From JADMIH01 sp036399775 (GTDB taxonomy: Bacteria; Chloroflexota; Chloroflexia; QHBQ01; JADMIH01): 64,000 nt of DNA. The stretch is taken from positions 124,001-188,000 of the forward strand of contig DASWMJ010000084.1 of assembly GCA_036399775.1 (NCBI GenBank), written 5' to 3'. Under the pieces are notes generated by a model. It worked only from the letters and a program-made list of their open reading frames with translations. It was not told where the DNA came from and ran no database searches. The position numbers and the translations under genes are program-made. The first letter of the stretch is position 1, and each line of letters opens with the position of its first letter. This document shows, in pieces, positions 39,197-48,232 of this stretch.

Positions 39197-40622
39197 GGTA
39201 GTACTCCAGTGCAGCAGTAATGTTGCCCCTTTCGTGCCTGATCAAGGCGAAGTCGGATTCGTGACTTTGTACGAAATCGATGTAATAGCGCACGTGACCC
39301 TGGCGAGTCCGGTCTTTCTCGCCCGATAGTCCCAGCTGTTTGTCTGCATACTTGCGAACGGTTTCAAGCATCCTCAGCCCAAGGTCGCCCTCCGAGTGAC
39401 GTTTTGCCAGCAGATGAACATCCAGGAGTTTACGAAGAGCTGTGACGACGTCCGGCGGCTGGATATCGTCAGCCGAACATACTATCTGTGCCGCTTCCCA
39501 CGAGCACCCGTTTTCGAACACGGCGAACCTGCGAAATACGCGCTGCTCGTTCGATACCAGCTCCTCGTTGGGGTTGAGCAGCTTATAACTCCAATCGATT
39601 GCCGACTCCAAGGTCTGTTGGCGCAGAGGCCGGTTCCCTGGGCCACCGGTAAGAAGACCTAACGGATTGTTCAACTGTACGAGGAGGGAATCGAGCGGCA
39701 TTTGCGTCGCCCAGCCGGCAGTCAGTTCTATGGTGAGGGGTAGCCCGTCCAAACGCCAGCAGATTTCGGCGATTGTCCTCGCAGTAGCATCGGTAACCGG
39801 TACCGCATCACCAGCCAGTTCTGTGAACAGCTGCATTGCCGAATATTTGTGGATGTCGTCGCGTGTTATTGGTGCGTCTCTCTCCGGCACCTTTAGGGGC
39901 GGCACCTCAATTACCTCTTCGCCGTCCAAATTCAACTTCTGACGGCTGGTGACGATGATGTTCAGACTTCTTTCTACGCCCATAAGTTCCCGCACCAAAG
40001 TGGCAGCGGCTAGAAGCTGCTCGAAATTATCTAGAATGAGCAACATGTGTTTGCCCCGGACGTAGTCCTTAAGCGTCATGAGCGGGGTCTTGTCAGCCTC
40101 TTCCACGACTTCAAGTGTCTGCAGGACGGTGCTAACTAGCGAAGTGGCTTCAGTGACCGTATCAAGGGGTACGAAGAAGACGCCATCAGTGTAGTCACTC
40201 AGGAGCCTTGAAGCAGCTCTTTTGGCCAATTCGGTCTTGCCAACGCCGAAAGGCCCAACTAAGGTCAGGAGCCTGGCTTTGCCTGACCACAGGCGGGTAG
40301 ATATCCGAGCGAGGAGAGCCTCTCTTCCCACAAAGGAGCGGGTTTCCCCTAGCAAGTTGTGTCGCGTAGCTGTTGTAGGAAGCCTGGGAACCCGACCGCT
40401 CGTAGCGCAGGCGAGATATTCATCTAGCTGCTCCTCGGTGATTTTGAGGGGAACAGCCAGAAGACGGGCATTTTTCTCAGATGCTTTATTCTCACTTTCA
40501 AGCAACTGGATCGTTCGAGTGCCCAGCCCCGCACCCTCGGCAAGCATCTTCTGTGTCAAGCCGAGAGTCTCCCTTCGCGCTCGTATCCATTCGCCAAAGT
40601 TACGGGGTGATGCAGTGGCCAT
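39177..40622 (-). CDS. XRE-HTH plus NB-ARC (STAND) ATPase
   Basis: 481 aa from the ATG at 40622 (GGAG seven bases upstream). An HTH at residues about 8-60 (WIRARRETLGLTQKMLAEGA) is followed by an NB-ARC ATPase: Walker A VGPFGVGKTEL near residue 122, Walker B LLILDNFEQLL near 192, then sensor and winged-helix regions (LDGLPLTIELTAGW). The chain ends at EYYLEQIDL where homologues continue into TPRs, encoded here by the next, overlapping gene. Proteins of this type are transcriptional switches in Chloroflexota and Actinobacteria; STAND ATPases also serve in phage defence. Confidence 0.8.
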   Translation of the reverse strand: MATASPRNFGEWIRARRETLGLTQKMLAEGAGLGTRTIQLLESENKASEKNARLLAVPLKITEEQLDEYLACATSGRVPRLPTTATRHNLLGETRSFVGREALLARISTRLWSGKARLLTLVGPFGVGKTELAKRAASRLLSDYTDGVFFVPLDTVTEATSLVSTVLQTLEVVEEADKTPLMTLKDYVRGKHMLLILDNFEQLLAAATLVRELMGVERSLNIIVTSRQKLNLDGEEVIEVPPLKVPERDAPITRDDIHKYSAMQLFTELAGDAVPVTDATARTIAEICWRLDGLPLTIELTAGWATQMPLDSLLVQLNNPLGLLTGGPGNRPLRQQTLESAIDWSYKLLNPNEELVSNEQRVFRRFAVFENGCSWEAAQIVCSADDIQPPDVVTALRKLLDVHLLAKRHSEGDLGLRMLETVRKYADKQLGLSGEKDRTRQGHVRYYIDFVQSHESDFALIRHERGNITAALEYYLEQIDL

Positions 40623-41155
40623 AACTAGTCTCCGAACGACATCCGCATTATACATCTCCTCTCAATTCCCTTCTATTCTTCTGTAATCTTGCGTGTTTTT
40701 TTGCGGCTTGGACGTAGATAGGCGGCACTTTGGCTTGGTATCGTGTAAGTGCCGGCATTCTACCCTACGCGCGCAGTTTGGTCACAGGGGCCTTGATGAA
40801 GAGAACAGGCTTCTACCACGCATAGACTCAAAGCGACGAAATGGGTAGGGCAAGCTGGAAGAGGTTGAGAAGGGTAAGGGTAGTTAGTCATATGAACGAA
40901 GTATCCCAGCATGGAGGCCTGCATAACGTTCCCACCGCTGGAGAATGCCGACGTGATCACGCTGGCTCGGCACATATGCCGGCAGGCTCCAGCAGGCATC
41001 AAACGGCATGTGGTGACGTGTGGGCGCATCTTCAACCTTAATGTAACGCTCCAGCTTCTAATGCTGCCGACTGCGAAACTGCCGCGATCGGCCGCGTAGC
41101 GGCAAGTGCTTTTGTCGTCACGCTACCAACAACATAAATAAGGGAGGACAACATA
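40623..41155. other. Divergent control region, no gene seen
   Basis: Lies between the STAND gene and the ribonucleotide reductase. I looked for a cobalamin riboswitch and for paired NrdR boxes and saw neither; only a small CGGCA...TGCCG hairpin near 40966-40978. Confidence 0.5.
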
Positions 41156-41227
41156 ATGACAATTATACATTTACACGACGATGCGACGAGCGTAGATCAC
41201 CTGACCAACCCTAAGGAGGACAAGACA

Positions 41228-43756
41228 ATGGCTATTACACACGACAACCCGACAAGCATACTTCAAACCAGCAACCCAAACCAGAGCGAAATAGCCCAGC
41301 GCGCCCCCAGCGTTACAAGCGTGCCAAGCGTAAGTAAGAACGCCCAGGCCGTCCTGGAGAAGCGTATTCTGGCAAGAGACAAACATGGCAAGGTCATTGA
41401 AACGGCGGACCAAATGTACCGCCGCGTCGCCCATAACATCGCGCTAGCCGAGGCCACCTACGGTGGCAGCGTAGAGGAATGGGAAGAGATATTCTACCAG
41501 CTGATGAGGTCAGGCAAGTTCCTCCCCAATTCCCCCGCGTTGATGAACGCAGGTCGGGCACTCCAGCAACTGTCCGCCTGTTACGTGCTACCTGTCTCTG
41601 ACAATGTAGGTGATATTTTCACTGCCGTCCGCAACCAAGCCCTCGTCCACAAGACCGCAGCCGGTACGGGCTTTAGCTTCGGCCGCCTGCGGCCGAAGGG
41701 CGATGTGGTCAAGAGCATGGGGGGTACAGCGGGCGGGCCGATCGAGTTCATGCGCGTTTTCAACTCTGCAACAGCGGTGATGAAGAGTGGCGGCAACCGG
41801 CGTGGCGCCAACATGGCGATCCTTCCCATTGACCACCCCGATATCGAGGAGTTCATTGATTTGAAGAACAACCTGTCGGAAATGACGAACTTCAATATCT
41901 CCGTGGCCATCACCGAGCGCTTCCTGCAGAAGGTCGAGCAGGACCACGTGCACGAACTCATTAATCCCCGTACTGGCCAGGTAGCGAAAAAGGTGAGTGC
42001 ACGCAAGCTCTTTCAGAAGTTGACCCAAAACGCCTGGCGCACTGGCGAGCCGGGCATCATCTTCATCGACCGGATCAACAACTCGCGTTCCAATCCCACC
42101 CCCGCTCTCGGCGAGATCGAAAGCACAAACCCCTGCGGTGAGCAGCCTCTCCTGCCCAATGAGAGCTGTAACCTCGGCTCTATCAATCTGGGAAGGCTGG
42201 TGATCTGGGATGGTGTTCATCGCCGGATAGATTGGGCTGAGTTGAAGAAGATCACGCACGTGGCCATCCGCGCTTTGGACAACATGATAGACATAAATAG
42301 CTATCCTCTGCCAGAGGTCGCCGAGATGAGCCTCAACAACCGGCGAGTCGGCCTCGGCGTTATGGGTTGGGCGGATATGCTCTACCAGTTAGGCATCCCC
42401 TACAACTCTCGCCGAGCAGTTGAGCGTGCTGAAGCGGTAATGCGCTTCATAGACCGCGAGGCGAAGAACGCCTCCGAAGAGTTAGCTTCCAATCGAGGCG
42501 TCTTCCCAAACTGGGAGGAAAGCATCTACGGGCCTAAGGGCCAAAACCGCCCCAATGCCCATGGCATTCGCCGGCTTCGGAACTGTGCCGTGACTACTAT
42601 CGCGCCCACGGGCACCATTTCAATCATCGCGGACGCCTCCGCCGGCATTGAGCCGCTGTTCTCGTTGGCCTTCAGGCGCAACATAATGGACAACAGCGAC
42701 CTACTGGAAGTCAACGAGTACTTTGTCGAAGCTGCTAAGCGCAACAATTTCTACAGCGATGACCTGCTGGAAGATATAGCTGATCGTGGTACTCTCGCCC
42801 ACCGCCAGGATGTGCCGGACTGGGCTAAGGCGATCTTCGTCACCGCCCACGATGTCAGCCCTGAGTGGCATATACGAATGCAGGCTGCCTTCCAGAAGCA
42901 CACCGACAACGCGGTGTCAAAGACCGTCAACTTCCCCAACGATGCTACCGAGGAGCAGGTTCGCGAGGTATTCCTGCTGGCGTACCGATTGGGCTGCAAG
43001 GGCGTAACCATCTACCGTGATGGTGCGCGAAGTGAGCAGCCTATGAGCACCATTACGAGAAGGGATGGCCAGCCAGCCCAGGTCGCAGGAAATGCCCCTG
43101 GCGCATCGGTGGGTAGTAGTGGTGCCCCAAGCGGCAATTGGACGACGCCACGTACCTTAGTATCAATGAAGCAGCTCATGCAGCGAAAAGAAAGGCAGCC
43201 CACAACAGCTAAGGCTCGTCAGAGCGCGGTCCTGCCACGCCCGGTGCCCGAGGGCGACATACCTGGCTGGAGCAGCCACGTGAGAACGCCGCAAGGCACA
43301 GTGCATCTCCATGTAACAGAGCTGGATGGCGAGCCGTTCGAGTGCTTCCTGCATGGCGCAAAGGCAGGCACGGACCTGGCCGCGCTGACAGAAGCCCTCG
43401 GCCGGCTAATGTCGCTGGTGCTACGTTCGGGCCTTGGGGTCCGTTCTATCATCGAGCAGTTGAAAGATATAGGCGGTAGCCACCCCCTGCGGTACGGCCC
43501 TGTGAAGGTACTCTCACTGCCCGATGCCATAGCCAAGATCCTGGAGCTTCACTACTTCCCGGACGTCCAGCCTATAAAGCAACTAGTTTCTGATGAGCAC
43601 GGTAATGTGTCGCTCGTAGGGAAAGCTACACTACCCCGGTCCCGGCCAGGACGAAGCGCCATCCTGGGTGACATCTGCCCCAATTGTGGCAATGCTACCC
43701 TGGTACATAGCGAAGGCTGCAAGAAATGCCACGGGTGTGGGTTTAGCGAGTGCTAG
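41228..43756 (+). CDS. nrdJ: Class II (adenosylcobalamin-dependent) ribonucleotide reductase
   Basis: Reduces ribonucleotides to deoxyribonucleotides with coenzyme B12, 842 aa from the ATG at 41228. Motifs: LPNSPALMNAGRALQQLSACY with the first active-site cysteine; NPCGEQPLLPNESCNLGSIN with the radical cysteine loop; TIAPTGTISIIADASAGIEP; GCKGVTIYRDGARSEQP. A C-terminal TSCPA-like region ends in zinc cysteines CPNCG and CKKCHGCGF. A second in-frame ATG at 41156 has its own GGGAGG site and would add 24 residues; both starts look usable. Found inside the island, so this copy is probably horizontally acquired. A terminator follows. Confidence 0.93.
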   Translation: MAITHDNPTSILQTSNPNQSEIAQRAPSVTSVPSVSKNAQAVLEKRILARDKHGKVIETADQMYRRVAHNIALAEATYGGSVEEWEEIFYQLMRSGKFLPNSPALMNAGRALQQLSACYVLPVSDNVGDIFTAVRNQALVHKTAAGTGFSFGRLRPKGDVVKSMGGTAGGPIEFMRVFNSATAVMKSGGNRRGANMAILPIDHPDIEEFIDLKNNLSEMTNFNISVAITERFLQKVEQDHVHELINPRTGQVAKKVSARKLFQKLTQNAWRTGEPGIIFIDRINNSRSNPTPALGEIESTNPCGEQPLLPNESCNLGSINLGRLVIWDGVHRRIDWAELKKITHVAIRALDNMIDINSYPLPEVAEMSLNNRRVGLGVMGWADMLYQLGIPYNSRRAVERAEAVMRFIDREAKNASEELASNRGVFPNWEESIYGPKGQNRPNAHGIRRLRNCAVTTIAPTGTISIIADASAGIEPLFSLAFRRNIMDNSDLLEVNEYFVEAAKRNNFYSDDLLEDIADRGTLAHRQDVPDWAKAIFVTAHDVSPEWHIRMQAAFQKHTDNAVSKTVNFPNDATEEQVREVFLLAYRLGCKGVTIYRDGARSEQPMSTITRRDGQPAQVAGNAPGASVGSSGAPSGNWTTPRTLVSMKQLMQRKERQPTTAKARQSAVLPRPVPEGDIPGWSSHVRTPQGTVHLHVTELDGEPFECFLHGAKAGTDLAALTEALGRLMSLVLRSGLGVRSIIEQLKDIGGSHPLRYGPVKVLSLPDAIAKILELHYFPDVQPIKQLVSDEHGNVSLVGKATLPRSRPGRSAILGDICPNCGNATLVHSEGCKKCHGCGFSEC

Positions 43757-43783
43757 AACCGCGAGTAGCCTAGCATCACAAAT

Positions 43784-43815
43784 AAGAGGCCGTCGTTGAG
43801 CCGACGGCCTCTTTT
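43784..43815 (+). terminator. Intrinsic terminator after nrdJ
   Basis: Stem AAGAGGCCGTCG / CGACGGCCTCTT (12 bp, perfect) with a 6-base loop, followed by TT. It starts 28 bp past the nrdJ stop. Confidence 0.85.
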
Positions 43816-44003
43816 GCCGGGTACCGGCCGCCTTCGCTACCCTGCCGGCGTGCACGCCATCTCCCTCAAAAACCACTGCTCCCGGTTCCAAGTGGATCTT
43901 GACATCCAAATGCCCAGGTGATAAACTTCCCGCACAACTAGACTCGCCGTATAATCTGCGGTGCAGTCTCCCTGTCTCTGTTTAATTCTAAGAAGGTACT
44001 TGC

Positions 44004-46028
44004 ATGAACAACTTCTCAGAAAAGGCGAACTTCATCTGGTCCGTAGCCGACCTCCTTCGCGGCTCGTACAAGCCCCATGAGTACGCAGACGTCATACTTC
44101 CACTGGTGGTCCTTCGCCGCCTCGACGCTGCTATCGAGCCGACCCGCGACAAGGTTCGCACCGCCTACGAACAGTACAAAGACCGCCTCGCCAACCTGGA
44201 CGGTGTCCTTCGCGGTGTTGCCGGCTCTCCTATCTACAACACCTCGCCGTACAACTGGCAACGCTTACTCGACGCCCCAGCCGACCTCGCTCAAAACCTC
44301 GTCGCCTACCTCAACGGCTTCTCTACCGACGTTCAGGACATCATCGAGAAGTTCGACTTTCGCCGCCAGATTGGCCGCCTCCAGTCCTCCGACCGCCTCT
44401 ATCCGATTATGAAGCAGTTTGCCACGATAGACCTCCACCCCGACCGCGTGTCTAATATGGAGATGGGCTACATCTTCGAGGAGCTTATCCGCCGCTTCTC
44501 CGAGCAGTATAACGAGACCGCAGGGGAGCACTTCACCCCTCGCGAGGTCATCCGCCTGATGGTCCAGCTCCTCTTCTCACAGGATGACGACGTGCTCCAC
44601 CGTCCCAACCTGATCCGTACCATCTACGACCCCGCCTGCGGCACCGGCGGTATGCTCACCGAGGCCAAACGCTTCATCCTCGACCACAACTCCCAGGCCC
44701 AGGTGCTCCTCTTCGGCCAGGAGCTTAACCCCACCTCCTATGCGGTCGCTAAGTCCGATATGCTCGTCAAGGGCGAGGACCCTGAGCGTATCGCTTTCGA
44801 TGATACTTTCACCAAAGACGGCCACGCCGGGCAGCGCTTCAACTTCATGCTCTCCAATCCTCCCTACGGCGTGGACTGGAAGGGCTTCGAGCCGTCCATC
44901 AAGAGGGAATACGAAACTAAAGGTTACCAGGGCCGCTTTGGTGCGGGCCTGCCGCGCATCAATGATGGCTCCCTCCTCTTCCTCCAGCACATGATCTCCA
45001 AGATGAAAGACGACGAGGAAGGCTCGCGCATCGCTATCGTCTTCAACGGCTCGCCCCTCTTCACCGGCGATGCAGGCTCCGGCGAGTCCGAGATACGACG
45101 CTGGATATTCGAGCACGACTGGCTGGAGGGCATTGTAGCCCTCCCCGACCAGCTTTTCTACAACACCGGCATCAACACCTACATCTGGATACTCACCAAC
45201 CGTAAGGCACCCCACCGCAAAGGCAAGGTCCAGCTAGTCAACGCGGTCTCCTTCTTCGGCAAGATGCGGAAGTCCCTCGGCAACAAGCGCAACGTCATCA
45301 GCGAGGCTCAGAGCGCCGAAATAGTGGCTATCTACAGCGCCTATCAGGAGGGCGAGCACTGCCGCATCTTCGATACCACCGACTTCGGCTATCGTAAGAT
45401 CACCGTTGAGCGCCCCCTGCGCCTCAGCTTCCATGTCACCCCGGAGCGCATCGCACGCCTCCACGACGAAAAAGCCTTCGCCTCCCTCGCCGAGAGCAAG
45501 AAGACCCACCCCGATGCGAAGGCACAGGAGGAAGAGCTAGGCCGCCACTACCAGCGCGACATCCTCACCGTCCTCGACCGCCTCCACAATCGCCAGTACG
45601 ACTCCCGCGTTACCTTCGAGCGCGAGCTACAGGCTGCCGCCCAATTCTGCGGCGTGCGCCTCACCCCGCCCATCCAGAAAGCCATCATATCCGCCCTGGG
45701 CGAGCGCGACGACACCGCCACCCCCTGCCTCGACAAGAAGGGCCGCCCTGAGCCTGACCCCGAAGCCCGCGACTTCGAGAACGTCCCTCTGAAGGAGAGC
45801 GTCCACGACTACTTCAAGCGCGAGGTCCTCCCCCACGTGCCTGACGCCTGGATCAATGAGAGCGTGACCGACCACAAGGACGGCAGGCCAGGCAAGGTCG
45901 GCTATGAGGTCAACTTCAACCGCTACTTCTACAAGTACCAGCCTCCCCGCTCGCTGGACGAGATAGACCGCGAAATTAAGGAGTTGGAGCGTGAGATAGT
46001 CGCTATGCTCACCGAGGTAACCGCGTGA
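44004..46028 (+). CDS. hsdM: Type I restriction-modification N6-adenine methyltransferase
   Basis: 674 aa. The N-terminal helical domain is ANFIWSVADLLRGSYKPHEY. AdoMet motif I is YDPACGTGGMLTEA (residues about 207-220) and catalytic motif IV is LSNPPYGVDW (residues about 282-291), defining a gamma-type N6-adenine enzyme. The C-terminal 150 residues form the usual HsdS-contacting extension. It methylates host sites and, with HsdS and HsdR, forms the restriction complex. Its stop overlaps the hsdS GTG start by 4 bp (GTGA). It is the first gene of a six-gene operon. Confidence 0.95.
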   Translation: MNNFSEKANFIWSVADLLRGSYKPHEYADVILPLVVLRRLDAAIEPTRDKVRTAYEQYKDRLANLDGVLRGVAGSPIYNTSPYNWQRLLDAPADLAQNLVAYLNGFSTDVQDIIEKFDFRRQIGRLQSSDRLYPIMKQFATIDLHPDRVSNMEMGYIFEELIRRFSEQYNETAGEHFTPREVIRLMVQLLFSQDDDVLHRPNLIRTIYDPACGTGGMLTEAKRFILDHNSQAQVLLFGQELNPTSYAVAKSDMLVKGEDPERIAFDDTFTKDGHAGQRFNFMLSNPPYGVDWKGFEPSIKREYETKGYQGRFGAGLPRINDGSLLFLQHMISKMKDDEEGSRIAIVFNGSPLFTGDAGSGESEIRRWIFEHDWLEGIVALPDQLFYNTGINTYIWILTNRKAPHRKGKVQLVNAVSFFGKMRKSLGNKRNVISEAQSAEIVAIYSAYQEGEHCRIFDTTDFGYRKITVERPLRLSFHVTPERIARLHDEKAFASLAESKKTHPDAKAQEEELGRHYQRDILTVLDRLHNRQYDSRVTFERELQAAAQFCGVRLTPPIQKAIISALGERDDTATPCLDKKGRPEPDPEARDFENVPLKESVHDYFKREVLPHVPDAWINESVTDHKDGRPGKVGYEVNFNRYFYKYQPPRSLDEIDREIKELEREIVAMLTEVTA

Positions 46029-47416
46029 CACAGCTTGATACTGAGTTACTCGTCGCTGATACGGCCCCTAAGCGACGCCGCTACCCCGCGTATAAGCCTT
46101 CGGGTGTGGAGTGGTTGGGTGAGATACCTGTGCATTGGGAGGTGAAACGGATAAAGGATGTGACACACATCAATACTGATGTACTACGTGACGACACCGA
46201 TGCAGATTACACCATCCAGTATATTGACATTGGTAACGTATCCCTACAAGGCGTCATGGCAGAGCCGGAGTCGCTACGGTTTGAAAATGCACCCAGCCGT
46301 GCTCGCCGCCGAGTAAATTCTGGTGATACCATTATTTCGACAGTTCGAACCTATTTGCAAGCGATTGCGTACTTCGAAAATCCTGCGCCTAATCTGGTCG
46401 TTTCAACTGGTTTTGCTGTACTACGTCCAGGTAACGGTATACACCCAAAATTCCTTTATTACCTCGTGAGATGTCCCTATTTCATTGATACCGTCATGGT
46501 CAACTCAGTTGGGGTTAGTTATCCAGCTATAAACCCTTCTATGCTTAGCTGCCTACCTGTATGGATCCCACCCCTGCCCGAACAACGCGCCATAGCCGCC
46601 TACCTCGACCGCGAGACCGCTTCCATAGACACCCTCATAGACCGCAAGCAGCGCCTCATCTCCCTCCTACAAGAGAAGCGCACCACCCTCATCTCCCATG
46701 CCGTCACTCGCGGCCTTGACCCCTTCGCGCCTCTCAAGCCCTCCGGTGTGGAGTGGCTAGCGGAGATACCTGCTCATTGGGAGATACGGCGCATCAAGAT
46801 GGTTTCCTCGCTTATTACTAGCGGATCGCGCGGCTGGGCAGCTTACTACAGTGAAGAAGGAGCTATCTTCCTTCGCATTGGGAATCTCACCCGCACGTCA
46901 ATCGCACTTGATCTCACTGACATACAGCATGTATCTCCCCCAGTTGGTGCAGAAGGCGCACGCACCCGTGTGAGATCAGGAGACGTTCTCACTTCTATTA
47001 CAGCCTACATTGGATCAGTTGCAGTTGTCAAAATGGATATCGGCACGGCATATGTAAATCAACACATTGCGCTTATTCGCCCCAGGACGAATGTGATCCT
47101 ACCGGAATGGTTGGGCTACTGCTTGCTCTCCAGGGTGGGTTCTGCACAGTTCGGCCAACTGCTTTACGGTGGTACAAAGGACGGCCTGGGCCTTGATGAT
47201 GTTGCGAACCTGCTTATCCTCTTGCCGCCTATGCTGGAGCAGTGTGCAATTGTTCAGCATATCGAGGAGGAAACTGCAAAGATAGACACCCTCATCGCCA
47301 AAGTCCGCCGGCACATCGCGAAGCTGCAAGAGTACCGCACCGCCCTCATCTCAGCCGCCGTCACGGGTAAGATAGACGTAACGTTGCTAAAGGAGTCCCA
47401 CAACCATGAAAGCTAG
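46025..47416 (+). CDS. hsdS: Type I restriction-modification specificity subunit
   Basis: 463 aa with two target-recognition domains and two conserved helices. Each half begins with the same phrase (KPSGVEWLGEIPVHWE near residue 20 and KPSGVEWLAEIPAHWE near residue 238) and ends with a spacer helix (RAIAAYLDRETASIDTLI and CAIVQHIEEETAKIDTLI). A bipartite target is expected but not predictable here. The last 75 bases of conserved tail sequence are found again at 48173-48218 and 49214-49296. It overlaps both hsdM (4 bp) and the next gene (11 bp). Confidence 0.93.
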   Translation: MTQLDTELLVADTAPKRRRYPAYKPSGVEWLGEIPVHWEVKRIKDVTHINTDVLRDDTDADYTIQYIDIGNVSLQGVMAEPESLRFENAPSRARRRVNSGDTIISTVRTYLQAIAYFENPAPNLVVSTGFAVLRPGNGIHPKFLYYLVRCPYFIDTVMVNSVGVSYPAINPSMLSCLPVWIPPLPEQRAIAAYLDRETASIDTLIDRKQRLISLLQEKRTTLISHAVTRGLDPFAPLKPSGVEWLAEIPAHWEIRRIKMVSSLITSGSRGWAAYYSEEGAIFLRIGNLTRTSIALDLTDIQHVSPPVGAEGARTRVRSGDVLTSITAYIGSVAVVKMDIGTAYVNQHIALIRPRTNVILPEWLGYCLLSRVGSAQFGQLLYGGTKDGLGLDDVANLLILLPPMLEQCAIVQHIEEETAKIDTLIAKVRRHIAKLQEYRTALISAAVTGKIDVTLLKESHNHES

Positions 47417-48173
47417 ATTTTCAGAGTTCTCCTATGGGTTTGCACTCTCCTATGAAATTATACATAGTCTCCATAGCACAGCTCGGGGTGCTCCTCGCTT
47501 CCCATCTTTGCTGGAGGAAGCCCAACTTGGCTACGACGTCAACTTCGAGAAGCTCGGTTGGCCTCTCTTCTTGCAGTTCAAGCGTGCCGAATATATCGGG
47601 AGAACTACAGGTCTGCAATGGTCCAGCTATGGCGGGCCCTATTATCGTTTGGCCATAGAACGGCGTAACCAGTCGAGCCAGCATAGTGTGTTGAAGAGAC
47701 TTGCAAACACCCAGCCAGATGTTTACTATGTCGCCCCTTGCTTCTGGACCTTGCCTGAGTTCGATACCCACTTTGTCAATCAGGCGGTGTTTGATAACAG
47801 CATCTTCTTCCGCCTTAGCAATGTACCCCCTCTCCCGGATGATCTTCAGCACTATATTACCTTTAGCCCAGATCGCCCCGGCTATATGTGGCATTCGGAC
47901 AATGCAGAGCGATTTACAGGCTCTGTTATGGGATCACAACTCTTCAACTTCATACGGGAGCACCGCCCAGAGCCTATAGTTATAGATGCTGCTTATCTTC
48001 TTAGATTACGCCGCGACCTTACCAATATTATCCTGGAAGATGATAGACGGAATCTTATAAGGGCCTCTGACTTTCGCGGAGCCGATGATCCTCTGACCAA
48101 AATCGTGCAGGATGTTCGACATTTGCTGGCTACGTACTTTGAGTTACAGATGTTTGTGATACCCGGCCCATAG
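47406..48173 (+). CDS. Unrecognised protein in the hsd operon, PD-(D/E)XK-like
   Basis: 255 aa, ATG at 47406 with AAGGAG ten bases upstream, overlapping the hsdS end. The N-terminal region has SLLEEAQLGYDVNFEKLGW then PLFLQFKRA; the spacing Glu38, Asp44, Gln57-x-Lys59 fits the core of a PD-(D/E)XK nuclease with a QxK variant. The remainder (YYVAPCFWTLPEFDTHF, PGYMWHSDNAERF) matches nothing I know. Being inside a restriction operon suggests defence or regulation of restriction. It could also be catalytically inactive. Confidence 0.7.
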   Translation: MKARFSEFSYGFALSYEIIHSLHSTARGAPRFPSLLEEAQLGYDVNFEKLGWPLFLQFKRAEYIGRTTGLQWSSYGGPYYRLAIERRNQSSQHSVLKRLANTQPDVYYVAPCFWTLPEFDTHFVNQAVFDNSIFFRLSNVPPLPDDLQHYITFSPDRPGYMWHSDNAERFTGSVMGSQLFNFIREHRPEPIVIDAAYLLRLRRDLTNIILEDDRRNLIRASDFRGADDPLTKIVQDVRHLLATYFELQMFVIPGP

Positions 48174-48218
48174 AGCTACGCCCTCATCTCAGCCGCCGTC
48201 ACAACCAAGATAGACGTT
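48173..48218 (+). repeat. Copy 2 of the hsdS 3' tail
   Basis: CTACGCCCTCATCTCAGCCG and CCGTCAC...AAGATAGACGT match hsdS positions 47338-47378 nearly base for base, except three or four bases after CGTCAC. It sits between the unrecognised gene and the DUF5655-type gene. Confidence 0.8.
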
Positions 48219-48232
48219 GGGGAGCGCCAGGC

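Noticed and set aside
40623..41227. Cobalamin riboswitch upstream of nrdJ
   Set aside because: Expected from the enzyme's cofactor, but no B12-box or the conserved paired elements could be found by eye.
41588..42259. 223-codon minus-strand frame
   Set aside because: Antisense to the ribonucleotide reductase and without motifs or ribosome site.
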